NCBI GenBank assembly: GCA_018402305.1
Contig: JAGYJE010000015.1
Location: forward strand, 1 to 64,000
DNA length: 64,000 nt
Direction of reading: 5' to 3'
Source: Puniceicoccaceae bacterium
GTDB lineage: Bacteria; Verrucomicrobiota; Verrucomicrobiia; Opitutales; Coraliomargaritaceae
Both the position numbers and the translations under genes were made by a program. Below the pieces are notes generated by a model, which did no database searches, was not told where the DNA came from, and saw nothing but the letters and a program-made list of their open reading frames with translations. Below, in pieces: positions 43,720-54,692 of the stretch (the stretch's first letter is position 1; each line of letters opens with the position of its first letter).

Positions 43720-45225
43720 TTAGCACAGATTGTAAGCGGGTGACTGCAGGAGGGCGATCATGGCGTGGCGGATGCCTTGGCTTGGGTTGTTCGCGTTGGC
43801 GATGATCTCGGCTAGGATTGGCTGGTAGGCGGCCTGGAAGGGGGGGGTGAGGAAATAGGTGGCGAAGTGGGTCGCGAGGTCGGAGGCATCCGTCTGCGCA
43901 ACTTGAGCGAGGCGCTCGGGCGTGACGAGGAAGTGGCCGCGGTCTTCCTCGCGGGCTTGTTTGAGGGCCCGCTGCTCATTGGCGTTGAGCTTGGCCTCAT
44001 TGAGGTTGGCAAAGAGGTAGTCGACCAGTTGGCGGCGGCCGCTGATCGTTGTGGAGTTGATCCAGTGCTCGCCATAGAGCCAACCGCGAACATTGGGCGG
44101 ATCGTAGAAGGCTTGGCCCATGATGGCCATATTTCTTAAGAGTCGGCTTTCGAGGGGAATCACGTCAAGGCGCAGGTCTTGGCAGAGCCCGAGGTAAAAC
44201 TGGATGGGGCTTTTCACGAAATTTCCCCGATAGGCGGGGTGAAAGAAGAGGCGGCTCTGGAAGAAGGTCTCGCAAAGGTAGCGCAGGCTGAAGTCGTGGC
44301 GGGCCCACTGCTCGCCCAATGCTTCGATATAGGCTTCGTGGACGGGTTGATCGGTTAGGTAGAATTTAATTAACTCCCGAATGAGGAAGGTCTGCGAGGC
44401 AGGCTGGCGGAAGGTGAGGTCGATGACGGCATCTCCATCCCAGTTACCGGTTGCGCCGAAGATGGTTTTCGGGCCATCGTCGTGTAGACTTTTTTGCAAG
44501 AAGAACTCTGTGCGGTTTTTGATACGGTAGCCGGTGAAGGCCCGAGCGGCTTCTTTGATATCAGCCTCGGTGTAGTTGCCCTCGCCCAGGGAGAACAGCT
44601 CGAAGAGTTCACGGGCAAAGTTTTCGTTGGGCTTGCGTGCGGTGTTTTTGTCGAGGTCGAGGTAGCGCACCATGGCGGGCTCCCGGCTGACCTGTTTGCA
44701 AAGTTCCCGGTAGTCGCCGGTGCAGCCGGCCCGGAGGGTTTGTTGCAGGTTAAAGAGGGCGTAGCTCTCTCTCACGACGGTCCGCTCAACCACGAAGATG
44801 TCCTGCAGAAAAAGGACGAATTTCTCCCGCGCACTGTTTTCCGCTTGGCGCGCATAGCGGAACCAGGCCATCGCGTATTCCTGAAAGTGTTCATTGTCCT
44901 CCTGCCGGATGGCGCGACGCAGGTCGTTCTTTGTGATTTGGTCAGCTGAACTGGTATAGATCGCCCGGTAGCGCTCGTGGATCTCCGCTTCAAAGCGGGC
45001 GAGCCCTTCCGGTTTCGCCATGGTCACGCCACCAGGGAGGAAAGCAGCCTCCCAGCACTTTTTAGGTGAGGTGCGAAGCGCTGCGGAGACCGCCTCCGGA
45101 GGGGCGGCAAACCCGACCCGGCGCAGCCAGTGCTGGGCTTCTTCGGTGCGCCAGAAGCCCATCGGTAGTGGCTTCCAGGCGTCATCGACGGAAAAATTAT
45201 CAGGGGTGGGGGCAGGATGCGACAT
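43720..45225 (-). CDS. DUF1800 protein
   Basis: About 501 residues with the DUF1800 pattern: an N-terminal HWLRRVGFAAPPEAV segment, the FRYARQAENSAREKFVLFLQDIF region, PNENFARELFELFSLGEGNYTE, the IKEAARAFTGYRI segment, and a C-terminal DPPNVRGWLYGEHWINSTT. It is paired with DUF1501 92 bp downstream in the same direction. No signal peptide is visible at the chosen start. Longer in-frame extensions exist but are of low quality; an alternative start is 45246. Confidence 0.88.
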   Translation of the reverse strand: MSHPAPTPDNFSVDDAWKPLPMGFWRTEEAQHWLRRVGFAAPPEAVSAALRTSPKKCWEAAFLPGGVTMAKPEGLARFEAEIHERYRAIYTSSADQITKNDLRRAIRQEDNEHFQEYAMAWFRYARQAENSAREKFVLFLQDIFVVERTVVRESYALFNLQQTLRAGCTGDYRELCKQVSREPAMVRYLDLDKNTARKPNENFARELFELFSLGEGNYTEADIKEAARAFTGYRIKNRTEFFLQKSLHDDGPKTIFGATGNWDGDAVIDLTFRQPASQTFLIRELIKFYLTDQPVHEAYIEALGEQWARHDFSLRYLCETFFQSRLFFHPAYRGNFVKSPIQFYLGLCQDLRLDVIPLESRLLRNMAIMGQAFYDPPNVRGWLYGEHWINSTTISGRRQLVDYLFANLNEAKLNANEQRALKQAREEDRGHFLVTPERLAQVAQTDASDLATHFATYFLTPPFQAAYQPILAEIIANANNPSQGIRHAMIALLQSPAYNLC

Positions 45226-45406
45226 AACTTGGGTTAAATGATACATCGTCAGCCGGAAAAGGAAAGTTTCAAATAACGATCGATTTTTTTGCCATTGAAT
45301 CCGCAGGCAGTCTTGGCCGAGCCCGCGCAAGCGCAGCCACCAAGGAATCAATGAAAATAGGGGAAAAGCGTTGAACAAAGTGTGAGCGGGGCTTTCGTAG
45401 GCGGGA
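45226..45406. other. Divergent promoter region with a degenerate family B element
   Basis: The region between DUF1800 and the ABC transporter contains one degraded family B hairpin at about 45313-45345 (minus strand GTGGCTGCGCTTGCGCGGGC). Otherwise it is plain, moderately AT-rich sequence that should hold both promoters. Confidence 0.5.
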
Positions 45407-47248
45407 ATGCGCAAAGTTTCTTTCATCCGATACGCTACCGGCACGTGCTTCATGAGTGCGTCGCTCTGGCTATGCGGCTGTGGGGAACCGCCCGCGATTG
45501 AGCGCGGCCAGCACCCGGTTCCAGAGGATGCGCTGGTGACGAGCTCGGAGCCGGGGGCGTATGGCGGTTTTTTTGTGCTCAATGAAACCACGCAGCCAAC
45601 GACCTTCAATCCACAGGTCCCGAACAATCTGAGCACCAATCTGATCCTCTCGCGAATCCTCTCCGGGCTGATCGACTTCGACCCACGAACGGAGCAATTC
45701 GTGCCCGCTCTGGCGCGATCGTGGGAGGTGAGTGATGACAACCAATCCTACACCTTTCACCTGCGGCGCGATATTCGCTGGAGTGACGGGACGCCCTTTA
45801 CGGCGGATGACGTGATTTTTACCTTTGATTGTATCCTGACCGAGGTGGAGGACCCAACAACGGGCAAGTTGCGGCCGAAATACCCTTCCCGTTACTATCA
45901 GCAGTATCACATCAACGGCGAAAAGCTGCGCTACCGCAAGATCGACGCGCACACCGTGCGCTTCGACCTGCCGACGGTCTATGCCCCCTTTCTCTACGAC
46001 ATCGGCCAGCCGATTCTGCCAAAGCATAAACTGCACGAATCCTTCGAGGATGGGAGCTTCACCAAACAGTGGTCGACTCAAACGGCCATCGAGGCACCCG
46101 CCGAAATCGTGGGGACGGGCCCCTTCCGGATTCATTCTTACAAACCCGGCGAGCGGCTTGTCCTGACGCCCAACCCGCATTTTTGGAAGGTCGACTCGGC
46201 CGGGCAGCGGCTGCCCTATCTGGATTATTTGATCGTGAAATTCGTTGCGGAATCCAATACGGCGGTGGCTCACTTTGCCACGGGCAAGAGCGATGCCTCA
46301 GGAATTGGCGCGGAGGATGTGCTTTGGGTCCGCCGCGCGGAGGCGACCTACGACTTCACCATCTACGAGCGGGGACCCTCGACCAGTGTGAATTTCTTTT
46401 GGTTCAACCAGCACCGCGGGCAGAACGAGGCAGGCGAGCCCTTTGTAGCACCGCACAAACTACGCTGGTTTACCGATAAGCGCTTTCGTCAGGCCGTGCA
46501 TTACGGGACGAATCGGCAGGGCATGATCAACGCGCTTCTTTTCGGGAAAGGGGAGCCGCTCACCTCCATCATTCCGCCCGCGCAGGGGAGGTGGCACAAC
46601 CCGGACCTCCCGACCTACGACTACGATCCGGAGCGTGCCCGCGAACTGCTCCGGGAAGCCGGCTTTTATTGGGACGAACGTGGACGCCTGCATGACCGCG
46701 AGGATGTGCCGGTCGAGTTTACCCTGCTCCTCGTGGAGGCGGCCTCGTATGATACGATTGGCGTGACCTTTGTAGAAAATATGAAAGCACTCGGTATGGC
46801 GGTCAAAATGGAGCGGGCGGATTTCGCCACCCTGTTGAGTCGCACGGATGGGACCTTTGACTACGACATTACGATGCTGGGGTGGGGATCGAGTAGCGCG
46901 GCCTACGACCCGTCAGGAAGCAAGGCGCTCTTTTTAAGCAGCGGCAAATACCATCAATGGCATCCCGAGCAAGCGGAGCCCGCGACTGAATGGGAAGCGC
47001 GGATCGATGAATTGATCGGCCTGCAGGAGCGCACGCTCGACATGGAAAAGCGCATCGCCTATATGCACGAAGTGCAGGCGATTCTGGCAGAGGAACTGCC
47101 CTTGCTTTATGGATTCACCCCTTACGGTTACACCGGGGTGAAAAACCAGTGGCGCAATCTCTATGTGCCCGCTGCGGGCACCAGCCTTTGGAATATCGAG
47201 GCAATTTGGACACCTCAGGCGGAAGCACCCGGGGAGGGGGATCTCTAA
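45407..47248 (+). CDS. Peptide ABC transporter substrate-binding lipoprotein
   Basis: A 613-residue family 5 extracellular solute-binding protein. The signal peptide ends in a lipobox (SLWLCGCGEPP), so it is lipid-anchored. Core motifs include QPTTFNPQVPNNLSTNLIL, FTFHLRRDIRWSDGTPFTADDV, and GTGPFRIHSYKPGERLVL. The family binds oligopeptides or dipeptides, sometimes sugars or nickel. The fused permease gene begins three bases after the stop, so the operon is tight. It is somewhat longer than most DppA/OppA proteins. Confidence 0.92.
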   Translation: MRKVSFIRYATGTCFMSASLWLCGCGEPPAIERGQHPVPEDALVTSSEPGAYGGFFVLNETTQPTTFNPQVPNNLSTNLILSRILSGLIDFDPRTEQFVPALARSWEVSDDNQSYTFHLRRDIRWSDGTPFTADDVIFTFDCILTEVEDPTTGKLRPKYPSRYYQQYHINGEKLRYRKIDAHTVRFDLPTVYAPFLYDIGQPILPKHKLHESFEDGSFTKQWSTQTAIEAPAEIVGTGPFRIHSYKPGERLVLTPNPHFWKVDSAGQRLPYLDYLIVKFVAESNTAVAHFATGKSDASGIGAEDVLWVRRAEATYDFTIYERGPSTSVNFFWFNQHRGQNEAGEPFVAPHKLRWFTDKRFRQAVHYGTNRQGMINALLFGKGEPLTSIIPPAQGRWHNPDLPTYDYDPERARELLREAGFYWDERGRLHDREDVPVEFTLLLVEAASYDTIGVTFVENMKALGMAVKMERADFATLLSRTDGTFDYDITMLGWGSSSAAYDPSGSKALFLSSGKYHQWHPEQAEPATEWEARIDELIGLQERTLDMEKRIAYMHEVQAILAEELPLLYGFTPYGYTGVKNQWRNLYVPAAGTSLWNIEAIWTPQAEAPGEGDL

Positions 47249-47251
47249 GCT

Positions 47252-49561
47252 ATGCTGGCCTTCATTCTTCGACGCCTCCTCTCGCTCATCCCGCTGCTCC
47301 TCGGGGTCAGTCTGCTGGTATCGCTCCTCATGTATCTTTCGCCCGGTGATTTTCTCACGCAGGCGCGGGCGGCCAAAGATATCGATCCAGCCGTGATCGA
47401 GCAACAGGAACGGCAGCTTGGGCTGGTCGACGAAGCTGGTGAGCCGACCGCCTGGTATGTGCGCTACGGATACTGGATGGTCAATATCTCGCCGGTTAAA
47501 TACGGCCCCTGGGTGGGGGAACCCGAGCGAGGCCTCCATTTCGGCTGGCCCTATTTCGGGGAGTCGTGGACTTACAAAGTCGAGGTGCTCACGCTGCTCA
47601 AACAACGCGTTCCAGCCACCTTTATTCTCTCGCTCACCTCCATTCTCTTTGCCTGGAGCATTGCCATCCCGCTGGGGGTGCTGGCGGCGATCTACAAAGA
47701 CTCCATCTTCGACCGGCTGAGCGCGCTGCTCGCCTACGCCGCTCTGTCGATACCGGAGTTCTTTCTCGCGATTCTGGCGGTCTATTTTGCGGCGGTCACC
47801 GGAATCTTTCCGGAGGGGGGCCGCTCCTCGGTGGAGAGCGAGTTTTTCAGTTTTGGCCCCCGCATGCTCGACTATGCCTACCACCTCATTCTGCCCACCA
47901 TCGTCCTGGGCATCGGCAGCGTGGCGGGGATGATGCGGATCATGCGGGCGAACTTTATCGACTACATGCAGGCCGAGTTTGCCACCACGGCACGGGCCAA
48001 GGGGCTGCGCGAGCGGGTTATCATGTTTAAGCACGTCCTGCGAAACGCGATCAATCCGCTCATTACGTCCTTCGGCTATGCCTTCTCCTCCCTGCTTTCG
48101 GGGGCATTGCTCGTAGAGAACGTCATGAACTACCCTGGGCTCGGGCAGCTCATCTACGACGCGCTCATTCGCGAGGACCAATACGTCGTCATGGCCGGTG
48201 TCCTGATCGGGGTGGTCATGCTGGTCTTTGGCAATCTGCTGGCCGATTTGCTGCTCGGCTGGAGTGACCCCCGGATACGCCTGGAAGGCGGCAGCCGTGG
48301 TGGGGCGCTGAGCCGTCGGGCAAATTTGGTTTGGTTCTTCATTTTGGGTATGATTGCCCTGGAAATTCTTTTGGAGGCCTTTGCGCCGGCCTTGTTGGGT
48401 GTGATCGCCGTCGGCCTTAAATACCTGGGGCTACTCCTCGTCGGCTTGCTGGCCATCGCTTGCGTGCTGCTGGTGGGCTACATTGTATGCCTCCTCTTTC
48501 GTCAGTTGCTCGGCAAGGTCTTGCGGCGACCGCTGGGTGCTGCCGCCCTGGCGGTGCTTGCCGTGCTCTATTGCAGCGCGCTCTTTGCGCCGTTCTTTGC
48601 ACCCTACCGAATCACCGCGCAAAATCTCGACACGCCCTACCACCCGCCGAGCAGCTACACCTGGAAGGATGGGGGTCTGCACGTAAAGCTTTTGGAAAAA
48701 GAGGCGGTCGGTTCGCCGACCTACGTGCACAGGGGGGACCGCACCGCAGCGGTTCGGTTTTTTGCCAAGTCGGAGCCCTACAAACTGCTGGGGTTGATTC
48801 CAATGGAACGAAAACTCTTCCAACTGGAGACGGACGATCCCGGTGCGCGGATCTACCTGCTGGGCTCGGACGACACGGGGCGCGATATTTTCAGTCGTTT
48901 GCTGCACGGGTCACAAATCTCCCTCTCGATTGGTTTTATTGGGATTTCGATCACGCTGATTCTCGGCTTCATCGTCGGCTCGCTGGCGGGCTACTACGGG
49001 GGGACGGTCGATTTTGTTTCGATGCGACTGGTGGAATTGCTCATGTCGATCCCGGCGCTCTACCTCCTGCTGGCCCTACGGTCGGCCCTGATGAATCCCG
49101 ACTTTTCGCCGACCCAGGTGTACATGGTGATCGTGGTTATCCTCTCCGTCATCGGCTGGGCAGGCACGGCACGGATCATTCGCGGGATGACTTTGTCAAT
49201 CCGCAACCGGTCCTTCGTCCTCGCGGCAGAAAGTATGGGCCAGAGTGTGCCCAGGATTTTAATTAAGCACATCCTGCCCAACCTCGCCAGCTACCTGCTC
49301 GTCGCGGCCACCCTCGCTATCCCCGGCTATATCTTGGCCGAGGCGGCGCTCTCCTTTCTGGGTCTGGGGATTTCCGAGCCGTCGGCCTCCTGGGGGCTCA
49401 TGCTCAAACAGTCGCAGGGGAACATGATCGTATTTTTTATGAATTTCTGGTGGATGCTGACACCCGGCTTCGCCATCTTCATCACGGTGATCGCCTACAA
49501 TGTGCTGGGCGATGTGCTCCGCGACATCGTGGATCCGAAAGGTCAGATAGAGCGCGGCTAG
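47252..49561 (+). CDS. Fused DppB-DppC type ABC transporter permease
   Basis: A single 769-residue protein carries both membrane subunits of a peptide ABC transporter. The DppB-like half spans about residues 1-345: MLAFILRRLLSLIPLLLGVS at the start, the coupling-helix segment ATTARAKGLRERVIMFKHV, and LLSGALLVENVMNYPG. Residues 346-410 are a hydrophobic linker. The DppC-like half spans 410-769: LLGSDDTGRDIFSRLLHGSQ, RNRSFVLAAESMGQSVPRIL, GYILAEAALSFLGLGISEP. Normally these are two genes. The ATPase gene follows after 128 bp. Confidence 0.92.
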   Translation: MLAFILRRLLSLIPLLLGVSLLVSLLMYLSPGDFLTQARAAKDIDPAVIEQQERQLGLVDEAGEPTAWYVRYGYWMVNISPVKYGPWVGEPERGLHFGWPYFGESWTYKVEVLTLLKQRVPATFILSLTSILFAWSIAIPLGVLAAIYKDSIFDRLSALLAYAALSIPEFFLAILAVYFAAVTGIFPEGGRSSVESEFFSFGPRMLDYAYHLILPTIVLGIGSVAGMMRIMRANFIDYMQAEFATTARAKGLRERVIMFKHVLRNAINPLITSFGYAFSSLLSGALLVENVMNYPGLGQLIYDALIREDQYVVMAGVLIGVVMLVFGNLLADLLLGWSDPRIRLEGGSRGGALSRRANLVWFFILGMIALEILLEAFAPALLGVIAVGLKYLGLLLVGLLAIACVLLVGYIVCLLFRQLLGKVLRRPLGAAALAVLAVLYCSALFAPFFAPYRITAQNLDTPYHPPSSYTWKDGGLHVKLLEKEAVGSPTYVHRGDRTAAVRFFAKSEPYKLLGLIPMERKLFQLETDDPGARIYLLGSDDTGRDIFSRLLHGSQISLSIGFIGISITLILGFIVGSLAGYYGGTVDFVSMRLVELLMSIPALYLLLALRSALMNPDFSPTQVYMVIVVILSVIGWAGTARIIRGMTLSIRNRSFVLAAESMGQSVPRILIKHILPNLASYLLVAATLAIPGYILAEAALSFLGLGISEPSASWGLMLKQSQGNMIVFFMNFWWMLTPGFAIFITVIAYNVLGDVLRDIVDPKGQIERG

Positions 49562-49689
49562 AGCTGCTCAAACGTGGAACATTCACCCTTCAAGACTAAA
49601 CTTCGAATTATGCAGTCAAGTTATTTAGAAACTGAAAACCTTCATTCAAAGTTGGACGTTGAACGTTCAATGTTCAACGTTCTTTCAAC
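49562..49689. other. Gap before the ATPase gene with an iterated GTTGAACGTTCAA tract
   Basis: At 49652-49683 GGACGTTGAACGTTCAATG is followed by TTCAACGTTC, a partly palindromic low-complexity tract. It ends at the start of the ATPase gene. The rest is AT-rich without a clear promoter. Confidence 0.4.
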
Positions 49690-50526
49690 ATGACCGACCT
49701 ACTCAACGTCTCCGATCTCCGCATCGCATTCCCCTCGCGCGGCGAGGCCAATGAGGTGGTGCACGGCATCGATTTCGCCGTAAGCGGAGGTGGGCAAACG
49801 ATAGCCATCCTCGGTGAGAGCGGGAGTGGGAAGAGTGTCAGTTGCATGGCCTTGACGAAGCTTTTGCCCAAAGCGCCCGGCTGCACGGTGACGGGGGAGA
49901 TTTCCTTCAAGGGCAAAAACATCCTCGAAATGAATGCCGACGCGATCCGCGAGGTGAGGGGGAAGGGGATCGCCTATATTTTTCAGGAACCGGGGTCCTC
50001 GCTCAACCCGGTCTTCACGGTGGGCTATCAGATCGCCGAGGCAGTACGGCTGCACCGGCCCGACATCTCCGATGTAAAAGGGCGCGTGGTGGAGCTATTG
50101 GAGTTGGTCGGTATTCGCGACGCGGCCATGCGCTACGGGGCCTACCCGCATGAAATGAGCGGCGGCATGCAACAGCGCGTCATGATCGCCATGGCCTTGG
50201 CCTGTGAGCCGGATCTCTTGATCGCGGATGAGCCGACGACCGCCCTCGATGTGACGATTCAGGCCCAGATCATGGACTTGCTGCGCGAGCTTCGCGTGAA
50301 GCTGGGTATGAGCATTATTCTGATTACGCACAACTTTGGTATCGTGAACGGCTTTGCCGATGAGGTGCTCGTCATGTATCGCGGCGACATCGTGGAGCGG
50401 GGTCCGGTTAAGCAGATCCTAAACGAGCCGCAGCACCCCTACACCAAGGCATTGATCGCCTGCATCCCGAAACTTGGGCAAAAGCAACACCGGTTGACCA
50501 CGATCGCTCAGGAAATGGCGGACTAA
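49690..50526 (+). CDS. Peptide ABC transporter ATP-binding protein (DppD-like)
   Basis: A 278-residue ATPase. Walker A is [16 protein letters not shown], the signature is [17 protein letters not shown], Walker B is [13 protein letters not shown], and the H-loop is LITHNFG. The C terminus ends soon after [15 protein letters not shown], so the usual OppD/DppD extension that carries further substrate-linked features is short. Peptide importers generally need a second ATPase (DppF). None follows; the family B repeat array starts right after the stop codon. The protein may act as a homodimer or with an ATPase elsewhere. Confidence 0.92.
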   Translation: MTDLLNVSDLRIAFPSRGEANEVVHGIDFAVSGGGQTIAILGESGSGKSVSCMALTKLLPKAPGCTVTGEISFKGKNILEMNADAIREVRGKGIAYIFQEPGSSLNPVFTVGYQIAEAVRLHRPDISDVKGRVVELLELVGIRDAAMRYGAYPHEMSGGMQQRVMIAMALACEPDLLIADEPTTALDVTIQAQIMDLLRELRVKLGMSIILITHNFGIVNGFADEVLVMYRGDIVERGPVKQILNEPQHPYTKALIACIPKLGQKQHRLTTIAQEMAD

Positions 50527-51150
50527 TCCGCCGCCGTGTTTCTTCCAGTGGCGTCCGCGCTCGCGCGGGCTTGGGCTGAGCTTGGCAGGGTGGCCTGGAC
50601 CGGTGGCCAACAACACTGCAGGCCCGAGCAAGCTCGGACACTACGTAGGTGTGCTTCTTCCAGTGGTGTCCGCGCTCGCGCGGGCTTGGGCTAAGCTTGG
50701 CAGGGTGGCCTCAGCCGGTAGCCAACAACGCTGCAGGCCCGAGCAAGCTCGCACACTACGTAAGTGTGCTTCTTCCTCGTGGTGTCCGCGCTCGCGCGGG
50801 CTTGGGCTGAGTCTGGCCGAGTGGCCTGGACCGGTGGCCGACAACACTGCAGGCCCGAGCAAGCTCGGACACCACGTAAGCGTGTTTCTTCCAGTGGCGT
50901 CCGCGCTCGCGCGGGCTTGGGCTGAGCTTGGCAGGGTGGCCTGGACCGGTGACCAACAACACTGCAGGCCCGAGCAAGCTCGGACACTACGTAAGCGAAT
51001 ATCCCGGACAAACCGGCCGCGTGCTTCTTCCTGTGGTGTCCGCGCTCGCGCGGGCTTGGGCTAAGCTTGGCAGGGTGGCCTCAGCCGGGAGCCAACAGCG
51101 CTGCAGGCCCGAGCAAGCTCGGACACTACGTAAGCGAATCCCAGACAAAT
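50527..51150. repeat. Second family B array, five units in opposite orientation
   Basis: Heads GTGGCG/GTGGTG-TCCGCGC are at 50548, 50663, 50779, 50894 and 51033. The first three units are 115-116 bp and lack the 23-base CGAATCCCGGACAAA segment; the later unit is the full 139 bp. The array has the same inverted hairpin pair as the array at 29.35-30.18 kb. It begins directly after the ATPase stop and ends within the 3' end of the DUF983 gene. Confidence 0.92.
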
Positions 51151-51590
51151 CAGCGCCGCGCTTCTTCCTCAAAAAGCAGATCGTCGCTGGTATCGGGTCG
51201 ATTGGCATGCAGTTCATCGGGGAGAAAGAAATAGTAAAGCATGAGCCAGAGGCTCCAGGATGTGCGGTAGAGAAGAACAGGCAACAGAACGCCACCGAGC
51301 AGCGCGAGGGGCAGCGCAACCTGAATGGCAAGCCAACCGGCCACACCGAGCAGGAGCACGGGGGCCACAAAGCCGAAAGCGACGAAACCGTAGTTGATAC
51401 AGAGGGGGCCGAGGTAGTAGCCGTCGCCGCGTTCCAGCGTCATGCCGCAGTGCGGGCAGCGGTGATGAATCCGCAAGCCCGAGCGGAATAGCTTGGCCAG
51501 ACCGCAATTGGGACAAAGACCCTGTATGCCGCGCCGGAATATTTGGGGACGCCTTACGCGGGGGGCTGGCTGTAAAATGAGATTAGTCAT
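51150..51590 (-). CDS. DUF983 zinc-ribbon membrane protein
   Basis: A 146-residue protein with two CxxC knuckles (CPNCG and CPHCG) forming a zinc ribbon, then two membrane segments (FVAFGFVAPVLLLGVAGWLA and ALLGGVLLPVLLYRTSW). This is the DUF983 layout; function is unknown. The last codons (EEARR and stop) coincide with the edge of the family B array, so the C terminus may have been replaced by repeat sequence. Confidence 0.85.
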   Translation of the reverse strand: MTNLILQPAPRVRRPQIFRRGIQGLCPNCGLAKLFRSGLRIHHRCPHCGMTLERGDGYYLGPLCINYGFVAFGFVAPVLLLGVAGWLAIQVALPLALLGGVLLPVLLYRTSWSLWLMLYYFFLPDELHANRPDTSDDLLFEEEARR

Positions 51591-51644
51591 CAGAGTGCGG
51601 AGGCAAGGCAGGCATGGTGAATCGGGTCCCTCCGCAGGCGGCTC

Positions 51645-52067
51645 TTAGGAGGATTTTGCCAAACAGCTTTGGGCGAAGCGCTGAATGGATTCAACGATGC
51701 GACTAAGCCCGTTCCGGCGATTGGGGGAGAGGTGCTGGGTGATGCCCACTTCGCCCAGGAAATCGGCGTCGGTCTCGACGATTTCCTGCGGTTTTGCAGC
51801 ACTGTAAAAATTACAAAGTAAGCTGGCGATTCCTTTGACAATGGCCGAGTCGGACTCGGAGTGGTAGTAGCAGAGGCCCTCTTTAAATTCCGGCACCACC
51901 CAAAGTTGCGACATGCAGCCCTCGATCTTAAAGCTGTCGATGCGCAGATCGTCGCTCAGCCCCTCCGCTTTTTTGCCCCGGTCCACAATGTAGCCAAGGC
52001 GCTCATAGGGGTCCGGGATCAAGTTGATTTCTTCAACGAGTGCGTTTTTTTTCTCTGCTAAGTTCAT
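51645..52067 (-). CDS. sufE: SufE-type sulfur acceptor protein
   Basis: A 140-residue SufE homologue. The active-site cysteine is in KIEGCMSQLWVV (Cys51), which takes persulfide from a SufS desulfurase. PDPYERLGYIVDRGKK and LSPNRRNGLSRIVESIQ match the family. It is odd to find both SufE and SufU in one genome window, because SufU usually replaces SufE. They are 42 kb apart, and no sufBCDS genes are seen here. The enolase gene upstream is in the same direction but separated by a terminator. Confidence 0.9.
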   Translation of the reverse strand: MNLAEKKNALVEEINLIPDPYERLGYIVDRGKKAEGLSDDLRIDSFKIEGCMSQLWVVPEFKEGLCYYHSESDSAIVKGIASLLCNFYSAAKPQEIVETDADFLGEVGITQHLSPNRRNGLSRIVESIQRFAQSCLAKSS

Positions 52068-52199
52068 AATGCAATCCTGAGCATAATCGAGGCGTTTGCC
52101 GTAGAAGTCAAAGACCGGCTTGGATTCGGCGGAGCTTTTCCGAGGATTTCGTGGTAATGACTACGTCGGGTAAGCTGTGGGTTGCGAAGTTCGTGCTGT

Positions 52200-52320
52200 G
52201 TTGAGATTGAGCCGGTGTATTCGTCGATCCGAGCAGGCGGGCGGCAGAGCCAACCCGCCTACGTAGCGAGGTTGGCTCCGCCGCCTCGCTGGCGTTGTCG
52301 GCGCGTTTGCCTGCGACGGC
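52200..52320. repeat. REP-like hairpin element
   Basis: GGCGGCAGAGCCAACC pairs with GGTTGGCTCCGCCGCC, and a nested GTAGCGAGG/CCTCGCTGGC hairpin lies inside, with a GTAG head. It resembles the other palindromic families in design but not in sequence. It sits in the sufE upstream region just before the enolase terminator. Confidence 0.6.
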
Positions 52321-52328
52321 AACAAACC

Positions 52329-52361
52329 AAAAAAAGCCCGACCGTTTGACGGGTCGGGCTT
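52329..52361 (-). terminator. Rho-independent terminator of eno
   Basis: On the minus strand AAGCCCGACC and GGTCGGGCTT pair around a seven-base loop and are followed by a run of seven T residues. It lies 25 bases beyond the enolase stop codon. Confidence 0.85.
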
Positions 52362-52385
52362 GGAAATTTTGATCGGCGAAACTCT

Positions 52386-53768
<1,383 letters not shown>

Positions 53769-53779
53769 TCAGCTGTCAA

Positions 53780-53970
53780 CCTTGCATGCCAAGGTGGCCT
53801 GTAATGCCGCGACCCCGAGCAAGCTCGGACACCACGTTGACAGACTGTAGTTTTTGGTAGCGTCCGCGCTTGCGCGGGCTTGGGGAGCTGGGGAAGTCGG
53901 CAAATCGCTACTTCGGCTTGCAAGCTGCAAGCCCGAGCAAGCTCGGACACCACGTTTGCTCGTTGCAGGA
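53780..53970. repeat. Scattered family B hairpins upstream of eno
   Basis: Three hairpins occur: CCGAGCAAGCTCGG at 53815-53830 and again at 53932-53947, and GGTAGCGTCCGCGCTTGCGC at 53854-53875. The last has a GTAG rather than GTGG head. Their order and alternating direction match the paired arrangement of the arrays. Confidence 0.8.
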
Positions 53971-53990
53971 GCCCAAATGCCCTACAAAGC

Positions 53991-54683
53991 CTACCGGCCT
54001 TGCTGCTGATACATGGCAAGGCGTTGCTGCCATTGGCCAGCCAGCTCGGAATTTTCGATTTGAGCGGTGTAGCGGTCGAAATCGTCACTGCGTCCCGCGA
54101 GGTCCGCTTCGATGGCGAGGTGGTAGGCCGCTTCGGCGCGGGTCGCCTCGGCGAGGGATGCGTTGGCGGCGATGTCCACGAGTTGCGCCAGGGCATCGGC
54201 TTCCTGCCCGTTGTAGAAGCGGGCGAAGGCCTGGCCAATCAGAGCGCGACCCTCAAGGATCGAGTCCTCTAAGCCGCCGCTGGCGATTGTATAAAAGTTG
54301 ATGGCACGCTCGAAATCGGCGGCCTCGTAGGCCGCGTCCGCTACGGACAGCGCAGCCAGGCCACCGAGTTCGCTGCCGGCATTGGCTTGGGCGAAGGCGT
54401 CCAGCGTATCGGCTGCTTTGGCTTCGGCATAGGCCGCCTGAACCTTGGCCTCAGCCTGGCTTTGCAAGATCCGCATGCCGTTGAAACCGATGATGACGAG
54501 GGCCAGCACGAAAATGGAGCCACTAATGAATCCCTTGTTTTCGGACCAGTAGATGCGGATGCGGTCTTCGAAGGAAATTTCCTCGGACTCCCTGGCATCA
54601 ACAAGATGGCGCTCGTCAACAACGTCCTGCTGATCGTCGGGAAGGGTGGGATTGTGGATTTTGTTTTTCTTTGGGCGGTGCAT
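53991..54683 (-). CDS. YfgM-like membrane-anchored TPR protein
   Basis: A 230-residue protein with a charged cytosolic N-terminal part, one membrane helix (GSIFVLALVIIGFNGMRIL at about residues 55-73) and a helical periplasmic region of TPR-like repeats (AALSVADAAYEAADFERAINFYTIA and a similar later helix pair). This is the layout of YfgM/ancillary SecYEG-associated proteins. Gap to purU is nine bases, so it is the last gene of the leuS operon. Identification as YfgM is by layout only. Confidence 0.7.
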   Translation of the reverse strand: MHRPKKNKIHNPTLPDDQQDVVDERHLVDARESEEISFEDRIRIYWSENKGFISGSIFVLALVIIGFNGMRILQSQAEAKVQAAYAEAKAADTLDAFAQANAGSELGGLAALSVADAAYEAADFERAINFYTIASGGLEDSILEGRALIGQAFARFYNGQEADALAQLVDIAANASLAEATRAEAAYHLAIEADLAGRSDDFDRYTAQIENSELAGQWQQRLAMYQQQGR

Positions 54684-54692
54684 AGTAAGCGG

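Noticed and set aside
46934-48181. 415-codon antisense frame opposite the ABC transporter genes
   Set aside because: It spans two well-supported plus-strand genes and shows no domain or signal.
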